Shown one piece after another: positions 10,477-20,300 of a DNA stretch of 64,000 nucleotides (the first letter of the stretch is position 1; each line of letters begins with the position of its first letter). The position numbers and the translations under genes were made by a program. The stretch comes from Fuerstiella marisgermanici (lineage in GTDB: Bacteria; Planctomycetota; Planctomycetia; Planctomycetales; Planctomycetaceae): the NCBI RefSeq assembly GCF_001983935.1, contig NZ_CP017641.1, forward strand, positions 8,048,001 through 8,112,000. The letters run 5' to 3'. The notes below the pieces were generated by a model that saw only the letters and a program-made list of their open reading frames with translations, was not told where the DNA came from and ran no database searches.

Positions 10477-10686
10477 GGTTTGCACGATCCTTCCGAATTG
10501 AACCGGCCCGCTCAATTTGCAACCCGCGCAAAGCAGACCTCTTGTTCTGTTTCTGTTACGGCGAAGCGAGCCACAACCTTGTGGCAACGGTGAAGTTTAG
10601 TGGGGGAAATAAACCGGAAAATGATAACCGTGTCAAATAATCGCCGTGCTTCTCGCTAACGTCCATAGGCCGGCCAGGAACTCAAC

Positions 10687-11028
10687 GTGCGGGTGAATAC
10701 AGAATTGAGGTGGCCGGTCTCAACGTCTAGCTTGGCCCCCTGTCGGTATTGGCTGTCGGTGTCGCCGGTCGTTGGCAAGGCGGGTTCCGGTGTGCTCGCG
10801 TCTTACAACAAAGCAACACTCAAATACAACGCCACCGGGGACTCGGCTGTAAACACCGACAACGGCTTCCTTTTCTGGACAGCCGGGGGAACGAATTTCG
10901 CCCCGCGATCTCTGGATTATTCCATGGGACTGGCTGGTACAGCAGTTCCCAAACCGAGTGCGGCTATGCTGCTTGTCGGTGGAGTTGTAGCAATGCTCCT
11001 GACAAGACGCAGCGTTCGAAAGAAATGA
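10687..11028 (+). pseudogene. Remnant of a PEP-CTERM protein
   Basis: A 113-codon open frame ends in AVPKPSAAMLLVGGVVAMLL followed by TRRSVRKK, the layout of a PEP-CTERM tail with the central Glu changed to Lys (PKP). The preceding 50 residues (ATLKYNATGDSAVNTDNGFL) look like the end of a beta-rich surface protein. The first 35 codons look noncoding and there is no signal peptide, so the 5' part is probably lost. It could instead be a short intact gene with an unusual tail. Confidence 0.5.
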
Positions 11029-11238
11029 CCTTTCGTCATGCCGCACCATCAGTAGGTGCCGCCAATGCGCCAATCGGCCCAGCAGGAATTGAAGCGCATT
11101 GGGTGCATGGGGAGAGCGAACGCTGCTTCAAGACAACGAGACGGCAAAATCCTCAAACCCCGCACGCTGTTCGAATAAACACGCATGCCGTGACCTGAGG
11201 ATAAAGGTTGGCATGATTCGCTGACCTACGTTTTCTGT

Positions 11239-11646
11239 ATGCGTCGAAATGTTTCACATCATGATCGGAAAAAGAACGGCGCTGCTGCTGTTGAGCTGGC
11301 GGTATGTTTGCCGGTCGTCGTGTTAATCGCGATATCCGGCTTTGAAGCAGCTCATTTTCTACATCTGAAACAGACATTGACGCTGGCGGCGTATGAGACG
11401 GCCGCGGCGGCGGGAACCACCGGCAAAACAGAAGCCGATGCATTGGCCTGCGGCACGATGGTGTTGCAGTCCAGAGAAACAGCGGACGCGACAATATCGA
11501 TTTCTCCCAGCATTACGGCAGTGACCGCTCCCGGGACAGAGATCACAGTGACCGTGTCAGCCCCGGCATCTTCCAATAGTGCCGGATTCTGCACCTTCAC
11601 GGCGGGAACAACTGTTCGATGTGCGGTCACAGTAACGAGGAACTGA
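11239..11646 (+). CDS. TadE-like pilus assembly protein
   Basis: This 135-residue protein has the TadE pattern: a short basic N-terminus (MRRNVSHHDRKKNGAAAVE), then one hydrophobic helix with the conserved Glu at its edge (AAAVELAVCLPVVVLIAI), then QTLTLAAYETAAAAGTTG. The small periplasmic domain ends RCAVTVTRN. It is the first gene of a three-gene plus-strand operon, six bases before the TadG-like gene. Known relatives are minor pilins or assembly factors of Flp/Tad pili. No TadA ATPase or TadB/C platform lies in the window, so the secretion machine must be elsewhere. Confidence 0.82.
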   Translation: MRRNVSHHDRKKNGAAAVELAVCLPVVVLIAISGFEAAHFLHLKQTLTLAAYETAAAAGTTGKTEADALACGTMVLQSRETADATISISPSITAVTAPGTEITVTVSAPASSNSAGFCTFTAGTTVRCAVTVTRN

Positions 11647-11652
11647 ATTACG

Positions 11653-12831
11653 ATGCGATGTCACGTTCCGTCATCGAGCAGTGCAATCCCAAAACGAGCG
11701 GGGGCGATGCTGCTTCTTGTCATGGTTGCCCTGCTTGCGATTATTGGGGCAACGGTTTTTGGTGTGGATGTTGCTTTCATGCAGCTGGCAAGAACCGAAC
11801 TCCGCGCCGCAGCAGACGCCGCCGCGAAAGCTGGCGCTGAGGCACTTGTGCGCACTCAAAGCGAAACGGACGCAGCGGCAGCCGCGATCAGAATTGCGTC
11901 GTTGAATACTGTCGCAGGTGAGCCGCTGGTTCTGACATCGAATGACATCGCAGTTGGCCAGTCCATCTATCAGGAAGACGGAACCTGGGTGTTCACGGAG
12001 GGACTTACGCCAGCGACGGCGGTTCAGGTAACGGCATTCAAAAGTGACACGACCAGCGCGGGGGCGATCGATCTGCTGTTTGGGGGATTCCTTGGGACGA
12101 GTAAGTTCGCGCCTCGACAGACGGCCGTCGCCAGTCACTTTAGCCAAGATGTCGTTCTGGCTGTCGACCGTTCGCATTCTATGTGTTTTGATTTCAGCGG
12201 TACGGACTGGAGCTACCCTTCCGGCACGCCAACGTCGCCCGATCCCGTTTGCTACCCACCGAACGATACGTATAGTCGGTGGGCGGCAACCATGAGTGCG
12301 ATCGACACTTATCTTACGGTCTGTGCGACAAACGGTGCACTGCAGAGAACCGCAATGCTCTCGTGGGGTTCCGAGATCACCTTGGACGACTACGAAGGCG
12401 GATTATGCAACAAAACAGAGGTTGCAACTTTCATGGATGTTCTGCTTGACGGAACTCATCAGCAAATACGCGACGCACTCAATCAGCGAGCGTCCGAACC
12501 AATGCTCGGAGGCACCAATATGAATGCAGGCCTGGACGCCTCTATTGACCTGCTGGTCAATGATAGTCGCCCCCTCGCAAAGCGGTCGATTGTGCTTCTC
12601 ACCGATGGTCGATGGACAGTTGGCAGTAATCCGATCAATGCGGCAAACCGAGCAAAGTCCCTGGACATCATCATTCACGTAGTCTCGCTCCTTGATTCGG
12701 TTGATCTCAACGGAATGGACAGAATTGCTGCCACGACAGGTGGTAAACACATTCATGCCTCAAACCAAGCTGAACTTGAAGCTGCCTTCCGCGAGCTCGC
12801 ACTCACACTACCAGTGGTCCTGACCAAATGA
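11653..12831 (+). CDS. TadG-like protein with Tad N-terminus and von Willebrand factor A domain
   Basis: The product is 392 residues. Residues 14-50 are the Tad/TadG membrane helix (RAGAMLLLVMVALLAIIG) followed by the typical ELRAAADAAAKAGAEAL stretch. The last two thirds form a VWA domain: the MIDAS motif DRSHS near residue 173, a GGTNMNAGLD segment carrying the MIDAS Thr, and VLLTDGRW with the MIDAS Asp. The VWA domain probably binds a metal ion and a protein ligand outside the membrane. Its stop overlaps the next start by four bases (ATGA), so the three Tad genes are translationally coupled. Confidence 0.85.
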   Translation: MRCHVPSSSSAIPKRAGAMLLLVMVALLAIIGATVFGVDVAFMQLARTELRAAADAAAKAGAEALVRTQSETDAAAAAIRIASLNTVAGEPLVLTSNDIAVGQSIYQEDGTWVFTEGLTPATAVQVTAFKSDTTSAGAIDLLFGGFLGTSKFAPRQTAVASHFSQDVVLAVDRSHSMCFDFSGTDWSYPSGTPTSPDPVCYPPNDTYSRWAATMSAIDTYLTVCATNGALQRTAMLSWGSEITLDDYEGGLCNKTEVATFMDVLLDGTHQQIRDALNQRASEPMLGGTNMNAGLDASIDLLVNDSRPLAKRSIVLLTDGRWTVGSNPINAANRAKSLDIIIHVVSLLDSVDLNGMDRIAATTGGKHIHASNQAELEAAFRELALTLPVVLTK

Positions 12832-13247
12832 ATCGTCTACGAGATTTCAGAAGACCCAAAGGCAAATGGCGCGGCACGTTGTCAGTTGAGATTGCGGCCG
12901 TGACGCCGATTCTGATCATTCTGGTGTATGGTTCGATCGAGCTGCACCGCATCAACATGATCCGATCGTCCGTCGACAATGCAGCCTACGAGGGAGCTCG
13001 AGCAGTAACAGTGCCCGGAGCGACATCGAATCAGGCTACAGCAGCGGCTCAGCAGATTCTGGACGCCGTCGGAATCAGGAACGCAACAATCACGGTCACA
13101 CCGGAAACCATTCTCCCGGAGACAGCGATTGTTGAGGTCGCCATCAATGTCCCGTTAAGTGACAACTCTTTTGGTCTGGTGCCCTACCTGACAACTCGGA
13201 CTCTGGAAAAACGTTGTGCGCTGCAACGTTCTGCGGCAAATCGATAG
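12828..13247 (+). CDS. TadE-like pilus protein
   Basis: This 139-residue product has the TadE arrangement: basic N-terminus with RGTLSVEIAAVTPILIILVY (Glu at the start of the helix), then SIELHRINMIRSSVDNAAYEGARAV. The ATG overlaps the previous stop as ATGA. It differs clearly from the first TadE-like gene, so the pair are paralogues and not a recent duplication. Probably a minor pilin acting with the VWA protein. Confidence 0.83.
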   Translation: MNRLRDFRRPKGKWRGTLSVEIAAVTPILIILVYGSIELHRINMIRSSVDNAAYEGARAVTVPGATSNQATAAAQQILDAVGIRNATITVTPETILPETAIVEVAINVPLSDNSFGLVPYLTTRTLEKRCALQRSAANR

Positions 13248-13411
13248 ATTGGTTCTGGCTGTGACGAGGGAAACTTTGAGAATAGACGATGGCATACCGA
13301 TCCGCACGAAAACTCTCGTTTATGCGGTTTGTGCCCATGAGCACTCTCCAAATGCATTTGCCTGTCTCCAATTGGTCAGTGACGCATGTCTCACACGGAG
13401 CAACGTGAGCA

Positions 13412-13672
13412 ATGGTTAAGGGCGAGCAATTCATTGTCGAGACCCCTGGGCCAGCTTTGCCCCGGCTGACTCGGAATCAGATTCTGGCGGCTTTTCAATC
13501 CGGACATCTGCCAATCATCGCTGTCATCCGGCACTGTCCGGAATCGGAATGTATTCCGGTGCTTGAGTTTCTTGGCGATGAAGCAATCGGCACCTCAGAA
13601 TCCAACGCCAAATCAGTTCCGGCACTTACACTCTTGTTGCAATCGATTCGGCGAGGAACCCTGTTCCATTAG
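13412..13672 (+). CDS. Small hypothetical protein
   Basis: An 86-codon frame (MVKGEQFIVETPGPALPRL to IRRGTLFH) lies downstream of the Tad operon on the same strand. It contains two cysteines (HCPESECIPVLEF) and a helix-like LTRNQILAAF. I recognise no family. Its codon pattern looks plausible, but there is no clear ribosome site, so it may not be real. Confidence 0.35.
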   Translation: MVKGEQFIVETPGPALPRLTRNQILAAFQSGHLPIIAVIRHCPESECIPVLEFLGDEAIGTSESNAKSVPALTLLLQSIRRGTLFH

Positions 13673-14192
13673 GCTTTGATCGGCCTGACGTGCGTCGCAA
13701 ATCTTCGCTCACGTTTGACCATTCAGCCGCGAGCAGCCTCGGTTCGAATGCGGTCTGCACGCGATACAAGCGTTTGGTGCTCGGCCCACGTTTCGCTCAA
13801 CCGTCTCATCTGCCAAGCTGCGTTGGTTCTTCATCCCATCGGACACGATGTCAGAATCGTCACGTGCTGTCCGCATGGGGTCGCGTTGTCGCTGAGTCGA
13901 GTTCCCAGAGCAACCAATTCCAAGCGGTCGCTCGAATGGTCGGTGACACTGCCGCGCTGGATTCTCACCACTGTGCCATTCTGCGCAGACTAAAGATGTG
14001 CCTGGTGTTCTGAACGTCGGGGCATGATTTACGCAGAAGCGGCTGTGTATCTCAAATTCAACAGACTGTAAAAACGTCCGCCGGGTTCGAATATTCTGAA
14101 GTACTGACTTCGATAACCGATGTGTGGACCGCAAACGTGACACAAGTTACAGCGGAAACAAATCATCCTGCGGGTCTGGAACGGTGTCTCAG
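13673..14192. other. Intergenic, no gene supported
   Basis: Several short overlapping frames exist on both strands, but none has a recognisable domain, a good start site or consistent codon use. The promoter of the downstream glycosyltransferase should lie here; I cannot place it. Confidence 0.35.
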
Positions 14193-15170
14193 ATGAATCG
14201 GCAATTGGTAACGGTCGTGATGCCAGCATACAATGCGGCACTGCACATTGAGGAAGCAATCCGGAGTGCGTTGCAGCAGGTTGATTGCGACGTGGAAGTG
14301 ATGGTCGTAGATGACGGCTCGACGGACAATACCGCGTCAATCACTCAATCCTTTGACGATCGGGTTCGTTATGTGTCGCAATCCAATGCCGGTCCGGCTG
14401 CCGCCAGAAACCTTGGAGTGTCGCTGGCAAGCCATGACTGGATCGCGTTCCTTGATGCCGATGACGTCTGGGAACCAACGAAGTTAAGTTGTCAGCTCCA
14501 ACTGGCTCAGAAATCGAATTCACCGTTTGTTTACACAGACGCCAGGAACTTTGGCGATGATCATGTCTCGGAACTGCGATCTTCGGTCGGAGGGATGCCC
14601 AGAGGCGACGTTCTGGAAGCTCTATTGCTGGATAATTTCATCACGCTGTCGAGCGTGCTGCTTCGCCGGGAATTGTTTCAGTTTGTGGGAGGATTTCGAA
14701 CGGAGTACTGCGGAACCGAAGACTGGGATTTGTGGCTTAGGATCGCCGCGGCAAGGATAAACTTCGAAGTCGTGCCGGAACCACTGACACGATACCGTTG
14801 GCAGGACGGTTCATTGTCAAAGGCCCACCTCACCATGGCGCGGCAAAGGTGGAAGACACTGGACGAGGCGATTTCACTGAAGAAAAACCACTCCATTTCC
14901 TGGTCCGTAGCGCGACGGGCACGAGCTAAGGTGATGGCGACTTCCGCGTGGTTTGCCGAAGATGCTCATCCGGGCCACGCATTATATTGGTATTGCCAGT
15001 CCCTTTTTTATTGGCCATTTTGTAAGACGACGTGGAAGGCACTCATCAAGATAGCACTCAAGGCAATGACTCGGCGCTGGAATACGGTCGCCAGCGGCGA
15101 CCCGGTAAATACGGATTCAGAACTGGCGGACACATCGACTGCTATGAGAATTCCACGCCAACTGACGTAA
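14193..15170 (+). CDS. Family 2 glycosyltransferase
   Basis: This 325-residue GT-A enzyme opens with LVTVVMPAYNAALHIEEAI, followed by VMVVDDGSTDNT (nucleotide binding) and the metal-binding D-x-D as FLDADDVW. GTEDWDLWLRIA supplies the acceptor-side acidic motif. The start at 14193 fits the domain start; an in-frame ATG at 14124 would add 23 unconserved residues. After about residue 240 the sequence is helical without clear membrane spans, so the enzyme is likely cytoplasmic. Such enzymes transfer a sugar from a nucleotide donor in polysaccharide or glycoprotein synthesis; the donor cannot be told. It stands alone. Confidence 0.88.
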   Translation: MNRQLVTVVMPAYNAALHIEEAIRSALQQVDCDVEVMVVDDGSTDNTASITQSFDDRVRYVSQSNAGPAAARNLGVSLASHDWIAFLDADDVWEPTKLSCQLQLAQKSNSPFVYTDARNFGDDHVSELRSSVGGMPRGDVLEALLLDNFITLSSVLLRRELFQFVGGFRTEYCGTEDWDLWLRIAAARINFEVVPEPLTRYRWQDGSLSKAHLTMARQRWKTLDEAISLKKNHSISWSVARRARAKVMATSAWFAEDAHPGHALYWYCQSLFYWPFCKTTWKALIKIALKAMTRRWNTVASGDPVNTDSELADTSTAMRIPRQLT

Positions 15171-15354
15171 GAACGCTTTCGTTGCAGGCTCCAAACCCCA
15201 CTTGAATAGGAAGCATTTGCCGAGTCACCGTAGCTTGCCCGTAGCTGGGGTTTGATCCTGAGGATTACAACCAGATTCTCCCAATCGTCGTAGAGTGCAC
15301 AAGTACAATCTGAAAGCAGAGGTCGATGACATCCGTGCGGTCATTGCATGCGGC

Positions 15355-15687
15355 TTACGCATATCCGTTGAGGTCGAGCCAATGTTCGGGGGCTTGTTCC
15401 ATGATGTCCTGGACGGTGTAGGGTTCGATGCCGTTGAGTTGTCTTGGGGGGAGACTCGCTTGATGGCAGTGGCGACTTCGGGGCGGCAGCCAGTGATGAC
15501 TGGGAGAGGCTGGTCATTGGCGGTTGGATGCGTTTTGCTGGACTGGCAGCTGCGGCGGGATGACTTGCCAACTTGGCAGCATTGGAGGGATCTGGTGATC
15601 GTTTGCGCCAAAGTTGAAGTCGTCCTCTTTTTCTGTGAGCTTCGAAGGCACCTTCACGCCTTCGGCCAGTGAACAACCGTTTGTCAT
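15355..15687 (-). pseudogene. Possible decayed small gene with an in-frame stop
   Basis: From an ATG at 15687 the minus frame reads MTNGCSLAEGVKVPSKLTEK and on to a TGA at 15514-15516, after 57 codons. The same frame then stays open to a TAA at 15355-15357 and ends with the protein-like EPYTVQDIMEQAPEHWLDLN. The two parts together look like one gene of about 110 codons broken by a nonsense change. I recognise no family, and a 224-codon frame overlaps it on the same strand. This is a weak call. Confidence 0.28.
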
Positions 15688-16382
15688 TCAGCGCCCTTTT
15701 TTCTATTTCTCGTTTTCCGGGGCTTGGACTTTCTGAAGACGGCTCCCGGAGGAATCTCGGCCAAAAGTCGGCGTGCCATCCCCAGGAGGACTTGAAAATT
15801 AGGAATAGCGGGAAGCATAGCGAGACTAGGGGCAAGCTTAATGACCAAGGAGGCATTTCTTGAGCGTCGAAGAAATTAGCCGCAACTTTTGTCCTGGCCG
15901 ACACGCCGAGCCGTATTCGGTCGTGACCACCGAACGCAGTTGTGACGCGTCGAAATGCCGCTTCTAGCAGATCCGTTTTCGTGCGTAATGTCGGTTCGTC
16001 CTTAGTCACCACCAATGTTCCGGGCAGGGCCCGAATTTGTTAATCAAATGCATTCAAGCGGATGACAATGTTCGGCTGATCTAAGCCGCATGGACTGCAC
16101 TCGGTCAGTTGCGCCGAAGTGGCGTAATTCTCTTCAACCTCAAGGCTTTCCCGGTGTCGCCTCGCCAGGATTATCGACAGCTGAGACCCAGGATGCTGAA
16201 GATATTCCGACTGTCTGACAGGCATTCGTAGAGGCGATGCTCGACTCTTGAAGCCGGTTTCAATTCAGATGATAGTACTGTCACTGACCATTCACTTCTG
16301 CAATCCCAAGATGCGGAATCCGTCAAGATCCAACGAACTTGAGAATGCGCCAAATCAATGTCATGTCAGAAGAACGAATTTA
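15688..16382. other. Intergenic or decayed sequence, no gene supported
   Basis: About 700 bases without a recognisable gene on either strand. A long minus-strand open frame passes through but has very unbalanced composition and no domain. The stretch sits between a decayed small gene and a 5'-truncated TadG relative, so it probably records deletions. Confidence 0.35.
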
Positions 16383-17144
16383 GACACAACAACTGCGCTG
16401 CCGATGACATTCGCCCAGATTCTGGGACGTGATAACTTCGAACTGACCACAACTTCCGTCTACGCTCCACAACCGGGCAATGGATTCACGCTTCCCCCCG
16501 GGACTCCGCCTTCGGACACAATTCACCTTCTTCCGATTGCGCTTGATCTGGGATCATGGTCAAACATTCTGGACCAGATTTACGGAACGAACACATCATC
16601 AGCGTGCGGCAACGGCGCGACGGGACAGGGGGCCAATGCAGATTTGTTCGAAGACGACTACACATGGAACACTACTGACCGGGTTGTGAAATCAGGCGAA
16701 TCAGACGGAGTTCTCGAAATCAACATCTACCCGGACCTGAATAGCAGACTGACACCCGGTAATCGCGGAACGGTTGACTTGGGTCACGCGGGAAACAGTA
16801 CTTCGGATCTCAAGCGACAGATCCGCTACGGTCTCAACTCTTATGATCTGTCGTTTTTTCCGGACAACAAAATCACATTCAATTCCAGCGGTGCGCTGTA
16901 CCTGAATGGCGATACCGGAATCAGTGCGGGTATCAAAGACGCGTTAGAAGATATGATTGGTCAGGTCAGAGCCATTCCGATCTTCATTTTTGTCACCGGA
17001 CAGGGAAACAACGCGACCTACACCATTGTGAAGCTCGTGGGTGTCCACATCATGGGCGCAAAAATGACCGGTGGGCCAAATTCCCGACATCTGACTGTGC
17101 AGCCCGCCGTATCTCTGACTCGCACGTGCTCCGCGGTGCCCTGA
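16383..17144 (+). pseudogene. 5'-truncated TadG-like protein
   Basis: The conserved part is about 250 residues. It contains NADLFEDDYTWNTTD, NIYPDLNSRLTPGNRGTVDL, LKRQIRYGLNSYDL, SGALYLNGDTGISAGIKDAL and IVKLVGVHIMGAKMTG, ending LTVQPAVSL. This is the C-terminal domain of planctomycete Tad/TadG-like proteins as I know them. The N-terminal membrane helix those proteins need is absent. The frame is open back to an ATG at 16248, but residues before about 46 look unrelated. It is therefore probably a decayed gene, unless a distant 5' part is joined in some way. It lies 3.1 kb downstream of the intact Tad operon on the same strand. Confidence 0.62.
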
Positions 17145-17261
17145 GCGTCAACGTCGACTCAATTCTGAGCCAGCCCGTTCCAGTCCACTAAGAATCCAAT
17201 GCGCCGCATGTCCGTCGGCTGAGTACACACGAATACGCGAAAGGTTCAAAGATCCCGCGCA

Positions 17262-17304
17262 TAAAAAACGGCTCTGGTGCAGTACTTGCATCAGAGCCGT
17301 TTGT
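17262..17304 (-). terminator. Rho-independent terminator of the giant PKD/RTX gene
   Basis: Arms at 17267-17281 and 17287-17301 form a 15-position stem with one mismatch (minus strand AACGGCTCTG / CAGAGCCGTT) around a 5-base loop. On the minus strand a run of six T follows (plus-strand A at 17263-17268). It starts about 55 bases past the stop at 17357, as expected for the terminator of that gene. Confidence 0.85.
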
Positions 17305-17356
17305 ACCGATAAGACGAAGTTGCGCGTGGTTGAGGTCGCACAAACGGTCGAAGTAA

Positions 17357-20300
17357 CTATTTGTTTTTTCCCTTGCCTCCCCCGTTGCCGTTTCCATTCG
17401 AGGATTGATCGGTGAATCGGTCGCCTTCGAACAACAGCAGCCAGTCGAACCCGGAACTTCCGGTGATTTTGTCTTCTGCGCCATTGTCGTCGCCGACAGA
17501 AGCATAAAAGGCGGCCAGAACTGCATCGTCTTCCGGGTCTTCGTCGCCACTTAGAATGTCGTCGATATCGTCCAGCCAGCGATTCTGTGCTGCGAGCAAC
17601 GAGTCGTAATTGGCAAGCAGTCTCTGGTCACCCGCGCCGTTTGTATAGACTCCACCAGTCATGAGGTCATATCCGGGGCCGCCCACAAGTCGGTCAGCGC
17701 CTTCGCCGCCGATCAGGATGTCCCGAGCGTCGCCGCCGTTCAGGTGGTCGTCACCGTCCCCACCCAGAATAATGTTTATGCCGGCACCACCATTAACGTG
17801 GTCGTTGCCCGCACCCGCATCGATAATCGAGGGCAGGGTTACCTTGCCGGAGATGGTCAGGTGGTCATCGCCATCGCACAGGATCGACATGATGCGCTCG
17901 ACGTCGGCCAGGTTAAAGACGCGAGGGTCATCACCGAGCAAGTCCCAGTGAACTTTGAGCAGACCGTTTCCGGTCTGATTCACACTGATGTGGTCTTCGC
18001 CGGCAGTGCCGATGATCTGCAGCACCTGCTCGCCGTTGACCTCCTGAATGCTGACACCGGAAATAATGGCTACTGTTGAGGCGGTATCCACACCGCTGTC
18101 ATCATCTTCAAGAGTGACGTCGACATAGTACACGCCTCCTGCCGCATAAGTGTGATCGACAGACAGTGCTCTGTCGCCGACCGTCATGACGATGACATCC
18201 GTATTCCCGTCGCCCCAGTCAATGGTGACGGTATGCTCATCCAGCGAACCGGGATCCGTGAAGTCCAAATCAATGGTGATGGGCTCGCTCTCGGTGCCGT
18301 TACCGCAATGTTCAACAGGGTTGTCGATTTCAAGATTGGCCGGCGCCACGTTGTTGACGGTGATGTTTGCGCTGTCATTGCCGACTCCCGTGTCATCATC
18401 GGTGACGGTGACACTGATGGTGTAATCATCGAATGCTGACACCGATGGGTTATCATCGAGGAACTGGTGATCCAGAGAGAATTCCCTTGTGGCGGGATTC
18501 CAGTCGATTCCATCGACCGCAACGGTCAGAACAGAATTGCCAAGACTGAATGTCTGGATGTTGTCCGGAGAGAGCGGATCACCCCAGTTCAGGTCCAGAG
18601 TAAAGGTGTCCAGCGTACCCGGGTCGGTAATTGTGCCGCTAAGTGTTGTGCTGCCATCTTCATCGATGATGGAATCGGACAGCGATACAGCAACTTCCGG
18701 TGCGACATTATTCACGGTGACGGTTTCGGAATCGGAGCCTATTCCGGTGTCATCATCGGTGACGGTTGCGGCGATCGTGTAAACGTTGGACGGATCACCC
18801 GTTGGATTGTCGTCCAGATACTGGTGTGTCAGCGTGAATGTCTGACTTCCGGTCGCACTGGCTGAGAAGGAGTAAGTCTCGGTATCGTTCGGGTTGAGTG
18901 CATCACCCCAGTTGATGTCGAGCGTGAACGTGTCCAGCGTACCGGGATCAGTAATCGTCCCGGTCAGCGTGGCGACACCGTTTTCATCGATGGCGACAAC
19001 TGAATCGATCACAACTGTCGGCGCGACGTTATTGACGGTGACAGTTTCAAAATTCGACCCGACTCCGGTGTCATCATCTGTCACGGTCGCGCCGATGGTG
19101 TAAACGTTGGACGGATCACCCGCGGGATTGTCGTCCAGATACTGATGCGTCAGCGTGAATGTCTGAGTCCCGGAAGCACTGGCTGAGAAGGAGTAAGTCT
19201 CGGTATCGTTCGGGCTGAGTGCATCACCCCAGTTGATGTCGAGCGTAAATGTGTCGAGCGTTCCGGGATCGGAGATCGTTCCGGTCAGCGTTGCGACACC
19301 GTTTTCATCAATGGCAACCACCGGGTCCAGTACCAGTGTTGGTGCGACGTTATTGACGGTGAGTGTGGCAGAAGCGCTGTCGGTTCCACCGTCGTCGTCA
19401 GTCACCGTGGCCGTGATTGTGTAGTTGTCAGAACTTGTCGCTGTCGGATCATCATCCAGGTACTGGTGAGTGGCCGTGAACGTGCCGGTTCCCGCGGCCT
19501 GAGTGACAGTTGCCGGTGACGATGTTCCGTCGCCCCAGTCAATCATAACCGTGTGTGTGTCCTGTATACCGACATCGGTGAAGCTGCCGCTGACGGTCAC
19601 ACTACCATCTTCGTTAATCGTCGACGAATTCAGTGTGAGTCCGCTGGCTACCGGCGCCACGTTATTGACGGTGACAGCCAGAACCACTGGTTCAGCAATC
19701 TCAAGCGAAATGTCGTCGATGGCGAATCTGCCACCACCGGTGAAGTACTGAGGTATGAGCTCATGAAATTCAAGCAGGTAATTGCCTGCACCAAGCGCGT
19801 TGAGCTGTGATGAAATGTCGATCGACACGTTCTGAATCGGGTTGGAGTCAGTAGTCGTGCCCGCCACGGTGTAGCTGTAGAACGTCGACAGGACATTTCC
19901 CGAGCTGTCTGTTGCCCGGACTGAGAAAACTCGATCCTCGGTAGGGGCTCCCGAACGGCTCAGACTGAAGGCCGGCCCGCCGGCAACATCAAACTGAAAC
20001 GACAGCAGAGCTGAAGATAACGGTCCGCCGACAGTAATCGGCTGATTGAGGAAAAATTCGAGATCTTCCTCATACAGCGGGCCACTTGAACCCACAACGC
20101 CACCGTCGAATCCGTTGAACGCGGAGAGACCGGGCAGCAGACTGGAATTTCCGACCAGCCAGCCATCGCCGCCAACATCAACTGCAAATGGGCGACCACC
20201 GTCGGCACGGGTCGGGTCGATTCCAACATTCCATCCCGTGAAGTCACCGGTTGCGAATGTACCGTTCACAATGACGTCAGTCGGCTGAGCGGAATGCGAG

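Noticed and set aside
15341-16015. Minus frame of 224 codons
   Set aside because: It has very Ser/Pro/Arg-rich, low-complexity sequence, no domain and no ribosome site, and overlaps a more protein-like frame at 15355-15687.
18700-19420. Regular repeats as a possible CRISPR array
   Set aside because: The period is 321 bases, the repeats lie inside an open frame and translate to PKD-like domains; there are no short repeats with unique spacers.
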